Source: Vicia villosa (Eukaryota; Streptophyta; Magnoliopsida; Fabales; Fabaceae). From it: a stretch of DNA of 64,000 nt. Of this stretch, positions 1-9,997 are shown piece after piece. A program made the translations under genes and the position numbers. The notes below the pieces were generated by a model. It was given only the letters and a program-made list of their open reading frames with translations, had not been told where the DNA came from and did not search any database. The stretch spans positions 72,164,616-72,228,615 of the forward strand of contig NC_081184.1 in NCBI RefSeq assembly GCF_029867415.1, written 5' to 3'. Position 1 is the first letter of the stretch. Each line of letters starts with the position of its first letter.

Positions 1-1803
1 ACGTTGCTAGCATTTTTGTAAGGGTTAAAATTAAATGGTATGCTATTGTCAAACAGAATGGAAACCCAATGGAATGATGGTAGGTTAGTTGGTGGGCCTC
101 GGTTTGAAATCTATCGTGTGGGCTTAGTTTTTTCTCAGCATACCCCCATTTTGCTAATGCTATCACGCGCCTGATTGTGTGGGCCTTAGCACCATTATTG
201 TTTCCACCCCCATTTCCAGGCCCGGGCGCCTATTGACATGATTTCAACTCGTTATCTTTCTGCAGATGCACCCCTTTGCAGTTAGATTTTTGTTTTCATT
301 TTAATTTTGTCTTCTTTTGCTTTTAATTCATAATTTCTTTTTGATTCAAATATAAAAATACATAAAATTTGTTTTTAGGTATTTTAGGGTATGTAAATAA
401 TTGTCATAATTTTTGTTGATTTTTTAATTGTTTCAATACCTTTAATAAATCATTTCTTCCATAGTGTACTTGTATTTTTTGCTTTGATTCATTTTTGTAA
501 ATAATTTTGGATAGAATTTTAATTGAATCCCTTTTGTTTGCTTTATATGTTCCTTGATGAACCGTGTAGCTTTTGTCTATTATTTTTAGTGCTTTTATGC
601 AACATATTGACCATTAGGTTTAGGAGTTCCCTTGTGTAAATAACCATTAGATTAGAAAATAGGTTTAGTCCCCTTTTCTTTTTTTTTCTTTTCAACTTTT
701 AAAATACTTAATAAATACTGATAAGGATCGTACCGTTCTTTTCTTTTCGTAGTAGAAAAGAAATGATTGGGGCGTAGGTCCCGATGTATGTTCTTTCCTA
801 CTTAACGGAGGAGAAATGATTGAGGTGTAGGCCTCGGTGTATTTCTTAACCACTATTTAGAGAAACGATTGTGGCGTAGGCCTCGATGTGCATTCTCTAA
901 ATATTCAAAAAAAAAAGGTGTATTTCTTAACCGCTATTTAGAGAAACGATTGTGGCGTAGGCCTCGATGTGCATTCTCTAAATGTTCAAAAAAAAAGGTG
1001 TATTTCTTAACCGCTATTTAGAGAAACGATTGTGGCGTAGGCCTCGATGTGCATTCTCTAGATATTCAAAAAAGGGTGTATTTTTTAACCGCTATTTAGA
1101 GAAACGATTGTGGCGTAGGCCTCGATGTGCGTTCTCTAAATATTAAAAAAAACTCTTTTTGGTATGATCTAAGTCACAAACAAGCTCCCTTAAAAAACAC
1201 CAACCAAAAACATTTAAAACACTTAATAAATGTTCAGATTTAAAACTAAGTGAGGAAGTGATGCGAAGCCTTGTAGCGGGTTTTTGTCATCATGGAATTA
1301 CCCTAAAAGACACAAACCAATCTCTCTTTTTCTTCTTTCTAAGGGCATCGTTATTTCCGCTCGATCGCATCGTAGGTCGTCCTTTATGCAAGAGCGCGAA
1401 CGTTAACTCCGCCCAACTAAAAAACCCAAAAACAAACATAAAATCGTGAGCCGAACTACGGCGCTCTGATTCCTGAAAAGGATACGTAGGCATTGGGTCG
1501 CGGGGCCTAAGCGAGCACAATTGTAAATATCCTTTCTTTTCCCCGTGTTTCTTTTGCATTTATTCGCATGTAGGCATAGATATAGTACACACCCTTTAGA
1601 TAGAAACAAACATAGGTGGATACCATCGAGTACGATGGGCGTGAGGGGTGCTAATACCTTCCCCTCATGCAACCGACTCCCGTACCTAGATTCTCTGGTC
1701 GCATGACCCTGTTCCTTCCTTTGCTAGGTTTTATGATATTCCTTTCCCTTTTGGGATAAATATATTGGTGGCGACTCTGTTCATTTTTTTCGAGCGTGCG
1801 ACA
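1..1803 (+). mobile_element. Ogre/Tat-type LTR, 3' part (+ orientation)
   Basis: The right end reads GGCGACTCTGTTC followed by CGAGCGTGCGACA, an LTR 3' terminus ending in CA, and the sequence changes abruptly at 1804 into Athila gag. The last ~550 bases match the reverse complement of the sequence starting at 61557, so this is a repeated family. No primer binding site follows the terminus, so it is either the 3' LTR of an element lying to the left or a solo LTR. The ORFs inside are short and not protein-like. Assignment to Ogre/Tat rests on remembered terminus motifs and is moderately sure; the left end lies outside the window. The five bases after the end (TAGTT) would be the target duplication, but the partner is not visible. 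Confidence 0.7.
749..1142 (+). repeat. Tandem array of ~80-bp hairpin units inside the Ogre-type LTR
   Basis: Six units share the loop core GGCGTAGGCCTCGATGTG or a close variant. In four units the arms TATTTAGAGAA and TTCTCTAAATA flank a 28-nt loop (854-864/893-903, 935-945/974-984, 1015-1025/1054-1064, 1093-1103/1132-1142). A leftmost unit (749-801) has a different stem, GTAGTAGAAAAGAA against TTCTTTCCTAC, around a related loop. Unit 2 (812-846) has the short stem AGAAAT/ATTTCT. The period is 81, 80 and 78 bp in the four regular units. No function is known to me. Confidence 0.85.
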
Positions 1804-1831
1804 TAGTTAACTTGGTCTGAGCCAGAATCGT

Positions 1832-2758
1832 TCAGAAGGTTACAGTCAATTGTCCTTGAGTTCCACAGAGCTCGCATTCTGATTGGATTGCTGCCACTGT
1901 GGTAGGGTTATGAGACATGTTTTTGACCTTCAAGGCCATAGCGTCCATCTTAGCATTCATCATGTCCATGCAACTTATCTCATCCTTTTTCTCTAACGTT
2001 GCTCGTTCTATCCCCCATTGGGCGTGGTTTTGGGCCATATCTTCTATTAGGGCACAAGCGTCGGGATAAGGTTTGTTCATTAACGCTCCGCCAGCGGCAG
2101 CGTCAATAGACATTTTCGTGTTGTAATGGAGTCCATTATAGAAGGTGTGTATGATTAACCATTGCTCTAGGCCATGGTGCGGACAGGCTCTCAAAAGTTC
2201 TTTATATCTTTCCCAAGCATCAAAGAGTGATTCGCCTTGGTTTTGAGTGAAACTAGTGATCAAGTTCCTAAGGACAACGGTCTTACTAGGTGGGAAATAT
2301 CTGGCAAGAAAGGGTCTCCTAAGGTCTTCCCAAGTTGTTATTGAGTTGGCTGGAAGGGAGTCTAACGAGTCATGGGCTTTACCTCTAAGGGAGAAAGGAA
2401 ACAATCTTAAGCGGATGGCTTCGGGTGTGGCTCCATTCTCCTTAAGGGTGTCAGCTAACTGGATAAACACTTTTAGGTGTTGATTCGGGTTCTCTGTAGC
2501 AAGACCAGCGAATTGGTTTTGTTGAACCAGTTGAAGTAATGAGGGCTTAAGTTCAAAATTGTTGGTTGTTATAGCGGGGTTTGCAATACTGGAAGTGGGC
2601 TCCTCATTATATGGTTGAGCAAACTCTTTAAGCGGTCTTTGGTTACGGTCTTCAGCCATAGCTTTCCTTAATTTAAGGATAAACAGACGTGCTCGGGCGT
2701 AACGTTTGGGTTCCACTAAAGGGTTTAATAGGTTACCGGTGCTACGATTTCTACGCAT
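1832..2758 (-). pseudogene. Athila-type gag, N-terminal part (element A), cut by the Ogre LTR
   Basis: The 308-residue reading frame is a Ty3/gypsy Athila gag, the structural protein that would package element RNA in the cytoplasm. Visible landmarks are LKPSLLQLVQQNQFAG, the capsid-like block RLRLFPFSLRGKA, YFPPSKT and CPHHGLEQWLIIHTFYNG, and the start of a zinc-knuckle-like CELCG near the C-terminus. After that motif the frame ends at about 1832, next to the Ogre LTR end at 1803, so the rest of gag and all of pol are missing here. The ATG at 2758 lies 67 bp from the tRNA-Asp primer site of the same element. It is related to, but clearly diverged from, the gag at 18196-20324, so A and B are different Athila families. 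Confidence 0.85.
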
Positions 2759-2824
2759 CTACCGGCTAGAATAGCCTTAGTCTAAACGGGATAACAATAG
2801 GGTACGAAATTTGACGAAGTTGGT

Positions 2825-2841
2825 CCCCGGCAACGGCGCCA
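2825..2841 (-). promoter_or_regulatory. tRNA-Asp primer binding site, element A
   Basis: The plus strand reads CCCCGGCAACGGCGCCA, identical to the 3' end of plant tRNA-Asp including CCA. The minus strand is therefore the primer binding site for reverse transcription. It sits six bases (AAAACT) from the LTR terminus at 2848 and upstream of the minus-strand gag, which fixes element orientation. Confidence 0.9.
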
Positions 2842-2847
2842 AAAACT

Positions 2848-4443
2848 TGATGGGTCTGTAACGTATAGCCTAAATATAGTACTACAAGTGCACAGCCTAT
2901 CGAAGTAATATATAAGATTATCGAACCACAAAGACCAATCGTCAATCTATCAAACACTATTGTTAAGGTGCTTATCTAAGGTGAAACATGAATATTGTTG
3001 TGAGTGCAGTGTAACAAGGTAATTGAGCGGAGTTAATAACAGTTTAAAGCGACAGGTCGGAATGTAAATCATGAAACCAAACTATGATCCAGACATGCAT
3101 AAGTGAAACGACTCATGGGGCAGTATTTTCTATTCGTAGCAAAGAATCAATTTAACAGGAACTTGTAGCTTTTGGCTACTAAGAACCGCATATACTCTTT
3201 CATTTAACTTCCTTTATTGTCACATATAAAAGGTGCCTTCCGCGTTAAAGCAGTAAATATATTTTTAAGAAATTGATAGTTTTGGCTTAGCAGAAAAGTG
3301 ATTTTACTTGGAAAGATTAACTTAAAGAGACTCTTGGCTTTTGACCAAGAGTCAGATTTCAAATCTACAAACGCGTCCGAAAATAGTTTCAAAATCGTTT
3401 TCTAAAAAGGGTTAATGATTCCTATTTAACCAACCAAATCGCTTTCGCTTCTTTTGTTTGGTTAAATAATAATCAAGTCCTATCTTTGATATGGACGGAT
3501 TTCGATCTTACCCAATAAACATTTAAGCACAATTTGAATCAAGTTAAAAGTAAAACATCCCCAGAGTATTTTCACTAACATGACAATTAGAACACAGACA
3601 TGATCACAATCATTACATTAAAACCTTTATAATTTAGCCAGACATAGTAATTGCGAGTCTATAACACATGTAGACTATGGTAAGTGCGAGTAATAAAAAG
3701 GGTGCGAGTCTATAAAACTTGTAGACTATGGTAAGAGCATTTAGAGTCTATAACACATGTAGACTATGGTAAGAGCATTTAGAGTCTATAAAACTTGTAG
3801 ACTATGGTAAGAGCAAGAAAATAAATAAAGCAAGTAAATTGAACCTTACTCCGATCGGAGATTGAATCTTGATACAAAGTGAAGGCTGGTATGATAAACT
3901 TCAACCAAAGTGCTCCAAGACTCGATTACAACTCAATCTACACCGTAGTAACTCCCCGATGTGAAGAGGTTACTACTTTACAAAAACTGATAGTATATGG
4001 CTTAAGTTTGTACTAAGCTTGGATAAAAAAACCGAAAAATGAAAAACTAAACTATATATAGTGGATCCTGGATCAGCGTAAGGACAGGAGTGTCCTTCAA
4101 CTCCTTTTGAGCGGGAACCTTTTTGTGAAGGCCACGGGCGCCGTGATGAGTAACTAATGGGATCTTGTGATCGTGGCAGTTGGCTTCATGAAGGAGTGGG
4201 CCATGTCACGACTTTCTCTATGGTCGGCGCGGTGCAGGACGCCATAAGTGTAAATCTCCTTGAAAAGCCCTAATTTCCTGGCATTTTGGCTCGTTTCTTC
4301 ACTAAAGGCTCCGAAAGGTCAAGAATCTTGAAAACAAAGGAAATACAAGCATAATACGAGATAATGATAATAAAAACTAAGGAAAACATGTGATATTCGA
4401 GCCAGAAACATAGTGTGATTCAATGTGATCAAAAAAAACATCA
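2848..4443 (-). mobile_element. Athila-type LTR (element A 5' LTR)
   Basis: The LTR runs from TGATGGG next to the primer site to ...ACATCA, giving short inverted termini TGATG/CATCA, about 1,596 bp. On the minus strand a TATA-like CTATATATAG lies near 4050. Upstream of it are GC-rich palindromes: AGGACA/TGTCCT at 4081-4096 and CACGG/CCGTG at 4133-4145. The terminal region shares the CAAGTGCAC block with the LTR at 20422 but is otherwise a different family. On the right it abuts the 3' UTR of element B directly. The right boundary was chosen from the inverted terminus and is less certain than the left. Confidence 0.7.
3655..3826. repeat. Four tandem short hairpins in LTR A
   Basis: Four units start at about 3655, 3706, 3744 and 3782. 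Each contains the inverted arms AGTCTA and TAGACT followed by ATGGTAAG. The loops alternate between TAACACATG-type and TAAAACTTG-type, giving an A-B-A-B order, as if a dimer had been duplicated. Confidence 0.85.
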
Positions 4444-5380
4444 GGGAATTCGGCTTCTCCTTCGTTTTGTTGGTTAAGGTTGGCCATAGCAACTATTCTG
4501 CAGAGAGTATGAAAAATATTTTTGTAAAAGAAGTAGCAGAAGGGTTGATGCTTATGGTTCTGTTGCAGTGAAGTTTATAGGAATGTGAAGGTTGGAAATG
4601 GATTGAATGAGTGGTAAATGGAAATAAATGTGAGGTTTGAAAGAAGATGAAAAGAAAATTGGAATAAGTGAGCACTCAGTGGAAGTTTGAACAGCAAGGG
4701 AAAAGAATTGAAGTGAGAATGCAACAAATGCGTTTTTGCACTTAAAGGAAAGTGACGAACGTCACTTTAATGCATGGGACGGTCGGCGTGGACCCCCCTC
4801 TGACGGATGGCACAAGCATGTACATGCATGCGTGAATGCTCCTCTGTGTGTTGCAGCGTGTCTGTTTGTGCGCAAAGATTATTTTCCAGGCTTTTAAACA
4901 TGGTGCATGCTATCCTATTAGACCATCATCAATTGACATAAATAACTTTGACTAGTAGTCAAAGTATATAAAGTTTGGTGTTCATGAACTCAGTATCCAT
5001 AATATATTAAATCTAGCCTATACCAGTATAATATTTATAACAGTAGCAGAGTAGAGTATAGGTAGCAATGAAAATTATGTTGTGTTAAAACAGATACATC
5101 AGTGCAGCAATATTTATTTCTAAATAGCAATACTTAGCAGTAAATATTAGCAGCAATTATAATGCACACACACACAGTAGGGATATAGCAGATGAAATAA
5201 AGCAGAGAAAAGTAAAAACCAGAATAAGGAAAGCTGCTGAATTTCATTAAAATCAAAAACGTTGAATTAAAATTTGTCTGAAAAATTAAAATACTAACTA
5301 ACTGAAAATAGTAAAACTGAAAAAACTGAAAAAAATAAGCTACTAAAAATGGGAAATCCTAACTAAATATTTCCTTCCCC
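4444..5380 (-). other. Element B 3' UTR or LTR-like remnant, no gene
   Basis: No supported coding sequence lies here; the 60-residue frame at 4493-4675 has no recognisable features. The stretch contains the palindrome AGTGACG/CGTCACT (about 4750-4765), a minus-strand TATA-like CTATAAAC near 4577, a second perfect palindrome at 4945-4965 and a short (CA)n run near 5165. Length and position fit the long 3' UTR of Athila elements, but the palindrome plus TATA arrangement is also LTR-like. Confidence 0.45.
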
Positions 5381-5420
5381 TACACTTAAACTAGACGATG
5401 TCCTCATTGTCAAAATGTAA
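5381..5420 (-). promoter_or_regulatory. Conserved post-env purine-rich motif of element B
   Basis: The minus strand carries GACAATGAGGACATCGTC followed by AAGTGTAGGGGAAGG. A matching arrangement (an AATG-type block, then AAGTGTGGGG) occurs in the other Athila-like element at 38850-38915. It looks like the internal polypurine-type motif seen downstream of the env-like gene in Athila elements. Its role as a second-strand primer here is inference. Confidence 0.6.
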
Positions 5421-5450
5421 GAGTTAGAAATCTAAACTAAAGGTCTTCAA

Positions 5451-6629
5451 TTAGCCACTTTTCGGAGCAGGAACGGACTGAAAATGCTGATATAAACTGT
5501 CGAGATTTACCGTGACCAAATCCATAAATTCGTGGAAATCACCTCGAAGTCTCCCTAAGTCAGTACGAAGTACAGCAACATCGTTCCGAAGGGTCTCAAT
5601 AGCAGCAGTATGGTCAACCATAGGCACATCTTCATCAGGTGTAGCATCAATGTCATGGTAGCTAGTCGGTGTCATCGGATCACTTTCTTCCTCCTCGGGG
5701 TCATTTTCACCTTGTCCTTCCAAGTCATATATCCAGTTTTCTTTCTTGTGAACACTTGTGAACCTAATGCAAGGTAAGGCAAAATGATGAACAAGCTCAT
5801 AGTTCACTAAAAGCTGATAAGGCGGAGAATTATAATTATTGATCAGGCTTTTGTTGAAGCAAAACTCGATGTCCATGGATTTGAATCCTCCATAAGGAAT
5901 CAATCTAGCAAGTGGTGCTCTTAAGGACAGGGCACGAGCGATCTTAGTGACTAGACCACCTACAAGGATAGGACCAATGGTATCTTGGGATAGAACGACC
6001 ATCCTAGAAAGCATGAATGATACTCCTACAACTGGTCTGGATTAGAAAACACACATCATAATGCACAGCTCATCCTTAGTCACCGAGGTATCGCATAAAG
6101 GTTTTCCAAGAAGAGTAAAAGCTAGTATCATGTGAAAATACCTAATGGCGGAATTGTGGATTTCCGAAGAGATTCGTAGATCATTCTGATTTCTACCAGA
6201 TATGGTACTCCAAAAGTAGCCAACTATGTTATTAGGGAAGTAGTCATCATCAACTTCCATTAAAGCATCCATGCTTTTAGGATATCCTAGTAACTCGGCC
6301 AGCTGACGGGTGGTGAAACGGTAGGTGAATCCAAACAGCCTGAATGAAACTCTTCCTCTGTTGAATCCTAATCCAAGGCTAGGCTCATATCGGTGGGAAC
6401 TCAGAAACTCTAAAGTCAGGTTATGGAAAGTGGGTGTACGGGTGGTAAGGATATCTTCCCAACCAATCTGATGGAGCATAAAGTGCACACTTTCCCGAAT
6501 TCCTAGAACGGTCAGAGTCGCATCATGTGAAAAAGTGGTGAGCCCCATCTCACGCTGTGCCAGAATCTCATAACGTCTCTGCTGATCCTCACTCTCAAAA
6601 GTAACTACCATATCCTTAGTAAAGTCCAT
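5451..6629 (-). pseudogene. Athila ORF1/env-like gene with one in-frame stop
   Basis: Two frames, 6629-6042 (195 aa) and 6014-5451 (187 aa), are the same phase and separated by one TAA at 6042-6044, so this is one ~393-codon gene broken once. The N-terminal part begins MDFTKDMVVTFESEDQQRRY and contains RLFGFTYRFTTRQLAELLGYP. This matches my memory of the ATHILA ORF-1 family (Pfam PF03078), the gene lying between integrase and the 3' LTR in Athila elements. The C-terminal part has an acidic stretch (EGQGENDPEEEESDP) and a heptad-like segment (AAIETLRNDVAVLRTDLGRL) suggesting a coiled coil. No clear transmembrane helix or signal peptide is visible, so an envelope function is only positional inference. 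Confidence 0.75.
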
Positions 6630-6796
6630 CTCTAAAGTCAGAAAAGAGGTTAGTACCCTGGAAGTTTTTAAAATTACAATAAATTTTAAGTTAGTATCAT
6701 TTTAAAACAAATGGAGTTAGTATTTTGAAAAATAAAAGAAAATGATTTTTAATAAAACATTAAAATTAAAATAATTTAAAAGAAAGTTAAAGTTAA

Positions 6797-6857
6797 AAGG
6801 TGGGTTGTCTCCCATGAAAGCGCTTTGTTTAACGTCACAAGCTCGACGAATCGACGG
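6797..6857 (-). other. Conserved spacer between integrase and env-like gene
   Basis: Just after the integrase stop the minus strand carries GACGTTAAACAAAGCGC and then GAGACAACCCACC. A close copy occurs at 39032-39092 in the pol-less Athila element. That marks the right side of the pol deletion there. Confidence 0.6.
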
Positions 6858-9857
6858 TTAGATTTTCGACTCGACGATTACTTCTACGAGCTTAAGACTA
6901 TCAGTGTAGTCTTTGTTTTCAACAATGTCATAATGTTTTAATCTCTGCCTGTTTACAATGAAATTATCGCTTGATTTTCCTTTAATTTCGACAGCGCCAC
7001 TTGGAAATACCTTAGTAACTTCGAATGGACCAGACCATCTTGAACGAAGTTTTCCCGGAAAGAGCTTAAGTCGAGAATTGAACAATAGCACCACATCTCC
7101 TTCGTTAAATTCCTTCCTAGAGATGCGCTTATCATGCCACTTCTTTGTTCTTTCTTTGTAAATCTTAGCATTCTCGTAGGCATCTAATCTAATCTCTTCC
7201 AATTCGTTGATATCTAATAGCCTCCTTTCGCCTGCGGTAGTGTAGCTTAAGTTTAAGGTCTTCATGGCCCAGTAGGCTTTGTGCTTGAGTTCTATCGGTA
7301 AATGACATGATTTACCGTACACTAACTTGAAAGGCGTGGTTCCTATAAGTGTCTTGTAGGCGGTTCTATATGCCCATAATGCTTCGTGTAACTTAGATGA
7401 CCAATCCTTCCTAGATGTGGAAACAGTCCTTTCAAGTATTTTCTTAATTTTTCTATTCGAGACTTCAACTTGTCCACTCGTTTGTGGGTGGTAAGGTGTT
7501 GCGACACGGTGTTGGACTTCATACTTTACTAAGAGTTTTTCGAAAATTTTAAATATGAAGTGGGATCCTCCATCGCTAATAACTAATCTTGGTACACCAA
7601 ATTTCGAGAAGATTATACTCTTGAACAGCTTAATTACTACTTGTGCATCGTTTGTTGGTAAGACGACAGCTTCTATCCATTTAGACACGTAATCGACTGC
7701 AACAAGTATGTAGTTATTTCCAAAGGAAGATGGGAAAGGTCCCATAAAATCGATTCCCCACACATCAAAGATTTCTACTTCTAAAATACCTTTTTGAGGC
7801 ATCTCATCTCGCCTAGATATGTTTCCAGTGCATTGACAGCGGTCACAATTTTTAACACCGATGTGGACATCCTTCCACAGGTTGGGCCAAAAGAGACCGG
7901 CTTGTAAAATCTTTGTGCATGTCTTTGATGTGCTTGCATTCCCACCATAAGGGGCATCATGGTAATGATGTATTATTCTTTCTATTTCTTCTTCCGGAAA
8001 ACATCGGCAGAATATCACATCAGCGCCTTTCTTAAACAGCAAAGGTTCATCCCAATAGTATTGTTTAAGATCGTGGAAGAACTTCTTCTTTTGTTGATAA
8101 GTCATGTCAGGAGGAAGCACTATCGCCGCTAAGTAATTGACAAAATCAGCATACCATGGCAGCATGGTTTTGGTATTTAGCGTTTTAACGGCTTTGATTT
8201 GCGCTTTAGGTTGTTCCAATGTGTCGCTTTCGGATTCTAATTGTGCTATTAAGCGTTCATAAGGGAAATCATCGTTAATTGGTGTTTCTTCAGGTTTAAT
8301 ACCTTCCATCCTAGATAAATGGTCAGCTACTACGTTCTCGGCTCCCTTTTTATCCTTGATTTCCAAATAAAATTCTTGTAACAGTAGGATCCACCTTAAT
8401 AGTCTAGGTTTTGCATCTTGTTTAGCTAATAGATACCTAATGGCTGCGTGATCGGTGTAAACTATTATCTTTGCTCCTATCAGATAGGAACAAAACATAT
8501 CTAACGCGAAGACCACGACTAAGAGTTCCTTTTCGGTTGTGGCGTAATTCATCTGCGCAGGGTCCAAGGTCCTACTTGCGTAGTATATTGCGTGGAGTTT
8601 CTTATCTTTCCTTTAGCCTAAGACTGCTCCTACGGCATAGTCACTTGCATCGCACATAATTTCAAATGGTAACCTCCAATCGGGTGGTTGCATTATGGGT
8701 GCAGATATAAGGAATGTCTTTAGTATTTCAAAGGCTTCTAAACATTCAGCGTTGAAATTAAACTCGGCGTCTTTCATTAAGAGGTTGGTCAGAGGTTTAG
8801 AGATCTTAGAAAAGTCCTTTATAAATCTTCTGTAGAAACATGCGTGTCCTAAGAAACTCCGTATTTCTCTAACTGTTTTTGGGGGTTGGAGGTTCTCTAT
8901 TACTTCAATCTTTGCTTTATCAACTTCAATCCCTCTTTCGGAGACGACATGTCCGAGTACAATGCCTTGTTTAACCATAAAGTGACACTTTTCCCAGTTT
9001 AGGACGAGGTTAACTTGTACACATCTGTCCAATACTTTTTCTAGATTTGAAAGGCATCCCTCGAAATCCTCCCCACATACAGAGAAGTCGTCCATAAAGA
9101 CTTCCCTGATGTTGTCGATGTAGTCAGCGAAAATTGACATCATGCATCTCTGAAATATTGCAGGGGCGTTGCATAATCCGAACAGCATTCGTCTATTAGC
9201 GAATGTTCCATAAGGGCACGTGAAGGTTGTTTTCTCTTTGTCATCAGGGTGAATTGGGATTTGAAAGAATCCTGAGTAACCATCCAGGTAGCAGTAATAA
9301 GAGTGTTTTGCTAAGCGTTCGAGCATTTGGTCAATAAATGGAAAAGGGAAATGGTCTTTCCTTGTGGCTTTGTTTAATTTACGATAATCGATACACATCC
9401 TCGCACCAGTCACCACTCTTTCAGCGATAGATTCGCATGACTTGTTTACAGTAACTGTTATGCCTCCTTTCTTTGGTACGCAATGGACCGGACTTACCCG
9501 CTGACTATCAGATATTGGATATATAATTCCTGCATTTAGAAGTTTGGTAACTTCATCTTTAACTATTGTGCTCAGGGTAGGGTTAATCCTCCTTTGATGT
9601 TCCCTAGAGGTCTTACAATCTTCTTCCAACATGATGCGATGCATACATATCGAAGGGCTTATTCCTTTCAGATCGGCGATGTTATATCCTAACGCAGATG
9701 AGTATTTTATTAACACTTGTAACAGTTTTTCAGTCTCTGTTCCTCCTAGCTTTGCGTTGACTATTACTGGTCTTTTGAGCTCATTGTCTAGGAATTCATA
9801 TCTAAGAGTCTTTGGTAATGGTTTAAGGTCTAAGGTTGGTTTCTTAGGGCAAGGCAT
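6858..9857 (-). pseudogene. Athila pol: RT, RNase H and integrase (element B), one in-frame stop
   Basis: This is the polymerase part of a Ty3/gypsy polyprotein, copying element RNA to DNA and inserting it in the nucleus. The RT half (9857-8613) shows MCIDYRKLNKATRKDHFPFPF, the strand FQIPIHPDDKEKTTFTCPYG and the catalytic FMDDFSV. It ends in a TAA at 8613-8615 that sits in a conserved stretch (VGAVLG then [17 protein letters not shown]), so it is a nonsense mutation and the same frame continues. The second half has the RNase H region ([25 protein letters not shown]), the integrase zinc region ending CDRC, and an integrase core with [15 protein letters not shown] and [14 protein letters not shown] (D, D, E). 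The frame ends at 6858 after [20 protein letters not shown], the GPF-type C-terminal region. The ATG at 9857 is internal: the polyprotein continues upstream into the protease across a further stop near 9915 and the insertion. Confidence 0.93.
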
Positions 9858-9997
9858 ATGGTTGGGTGTTAAAGCTAAGCATTCGCTTAAGCTATCGTCT
9901 CGATATTCCGAACTTCAATTGTCATCTTCGAAAATCAGGTGCATTGGAATCTTTATAATATCAGAGTAAGATTCTTCTGATAATCCTATCTCTCTTA
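9858..9997 (-). pseudogene. Protease-RT linker of element B
   Basis: The minus strand continues the polyprotein upstream of the RT with IGLSEESYSDIIKIPMHLIF and then a TGA stop near 9915. Its distal end, TCTTA at 9993-9997, is the target duplication of the inserted element. The same frame resumes at 17968, where the protein reads DVIDECVR. Confidence 0.7.

Noticed and set aside
1258..1672. Overlapping 60-90 residue ORFs in the Ogre LTR end
   Set aside because: They fall in conserved LTR sequence also present inverted at 61557, with no domain and conflicting frames.
2825..2841. tRNA-Asp-like sequence as a possible tRNA gene (also 20399 and 41741)
   Set aside because: Only the 3' 17 nt match and each lies six bases from an LTR end; they are primer binding sites.
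3655..3826. Regularly spaced repeats resembling a small CRISPR array
   Set aside because: The window is clearly a plant genome, the spacing is irregular, the units are hairpins with near-identical spacers, and no cas-like gene is present.
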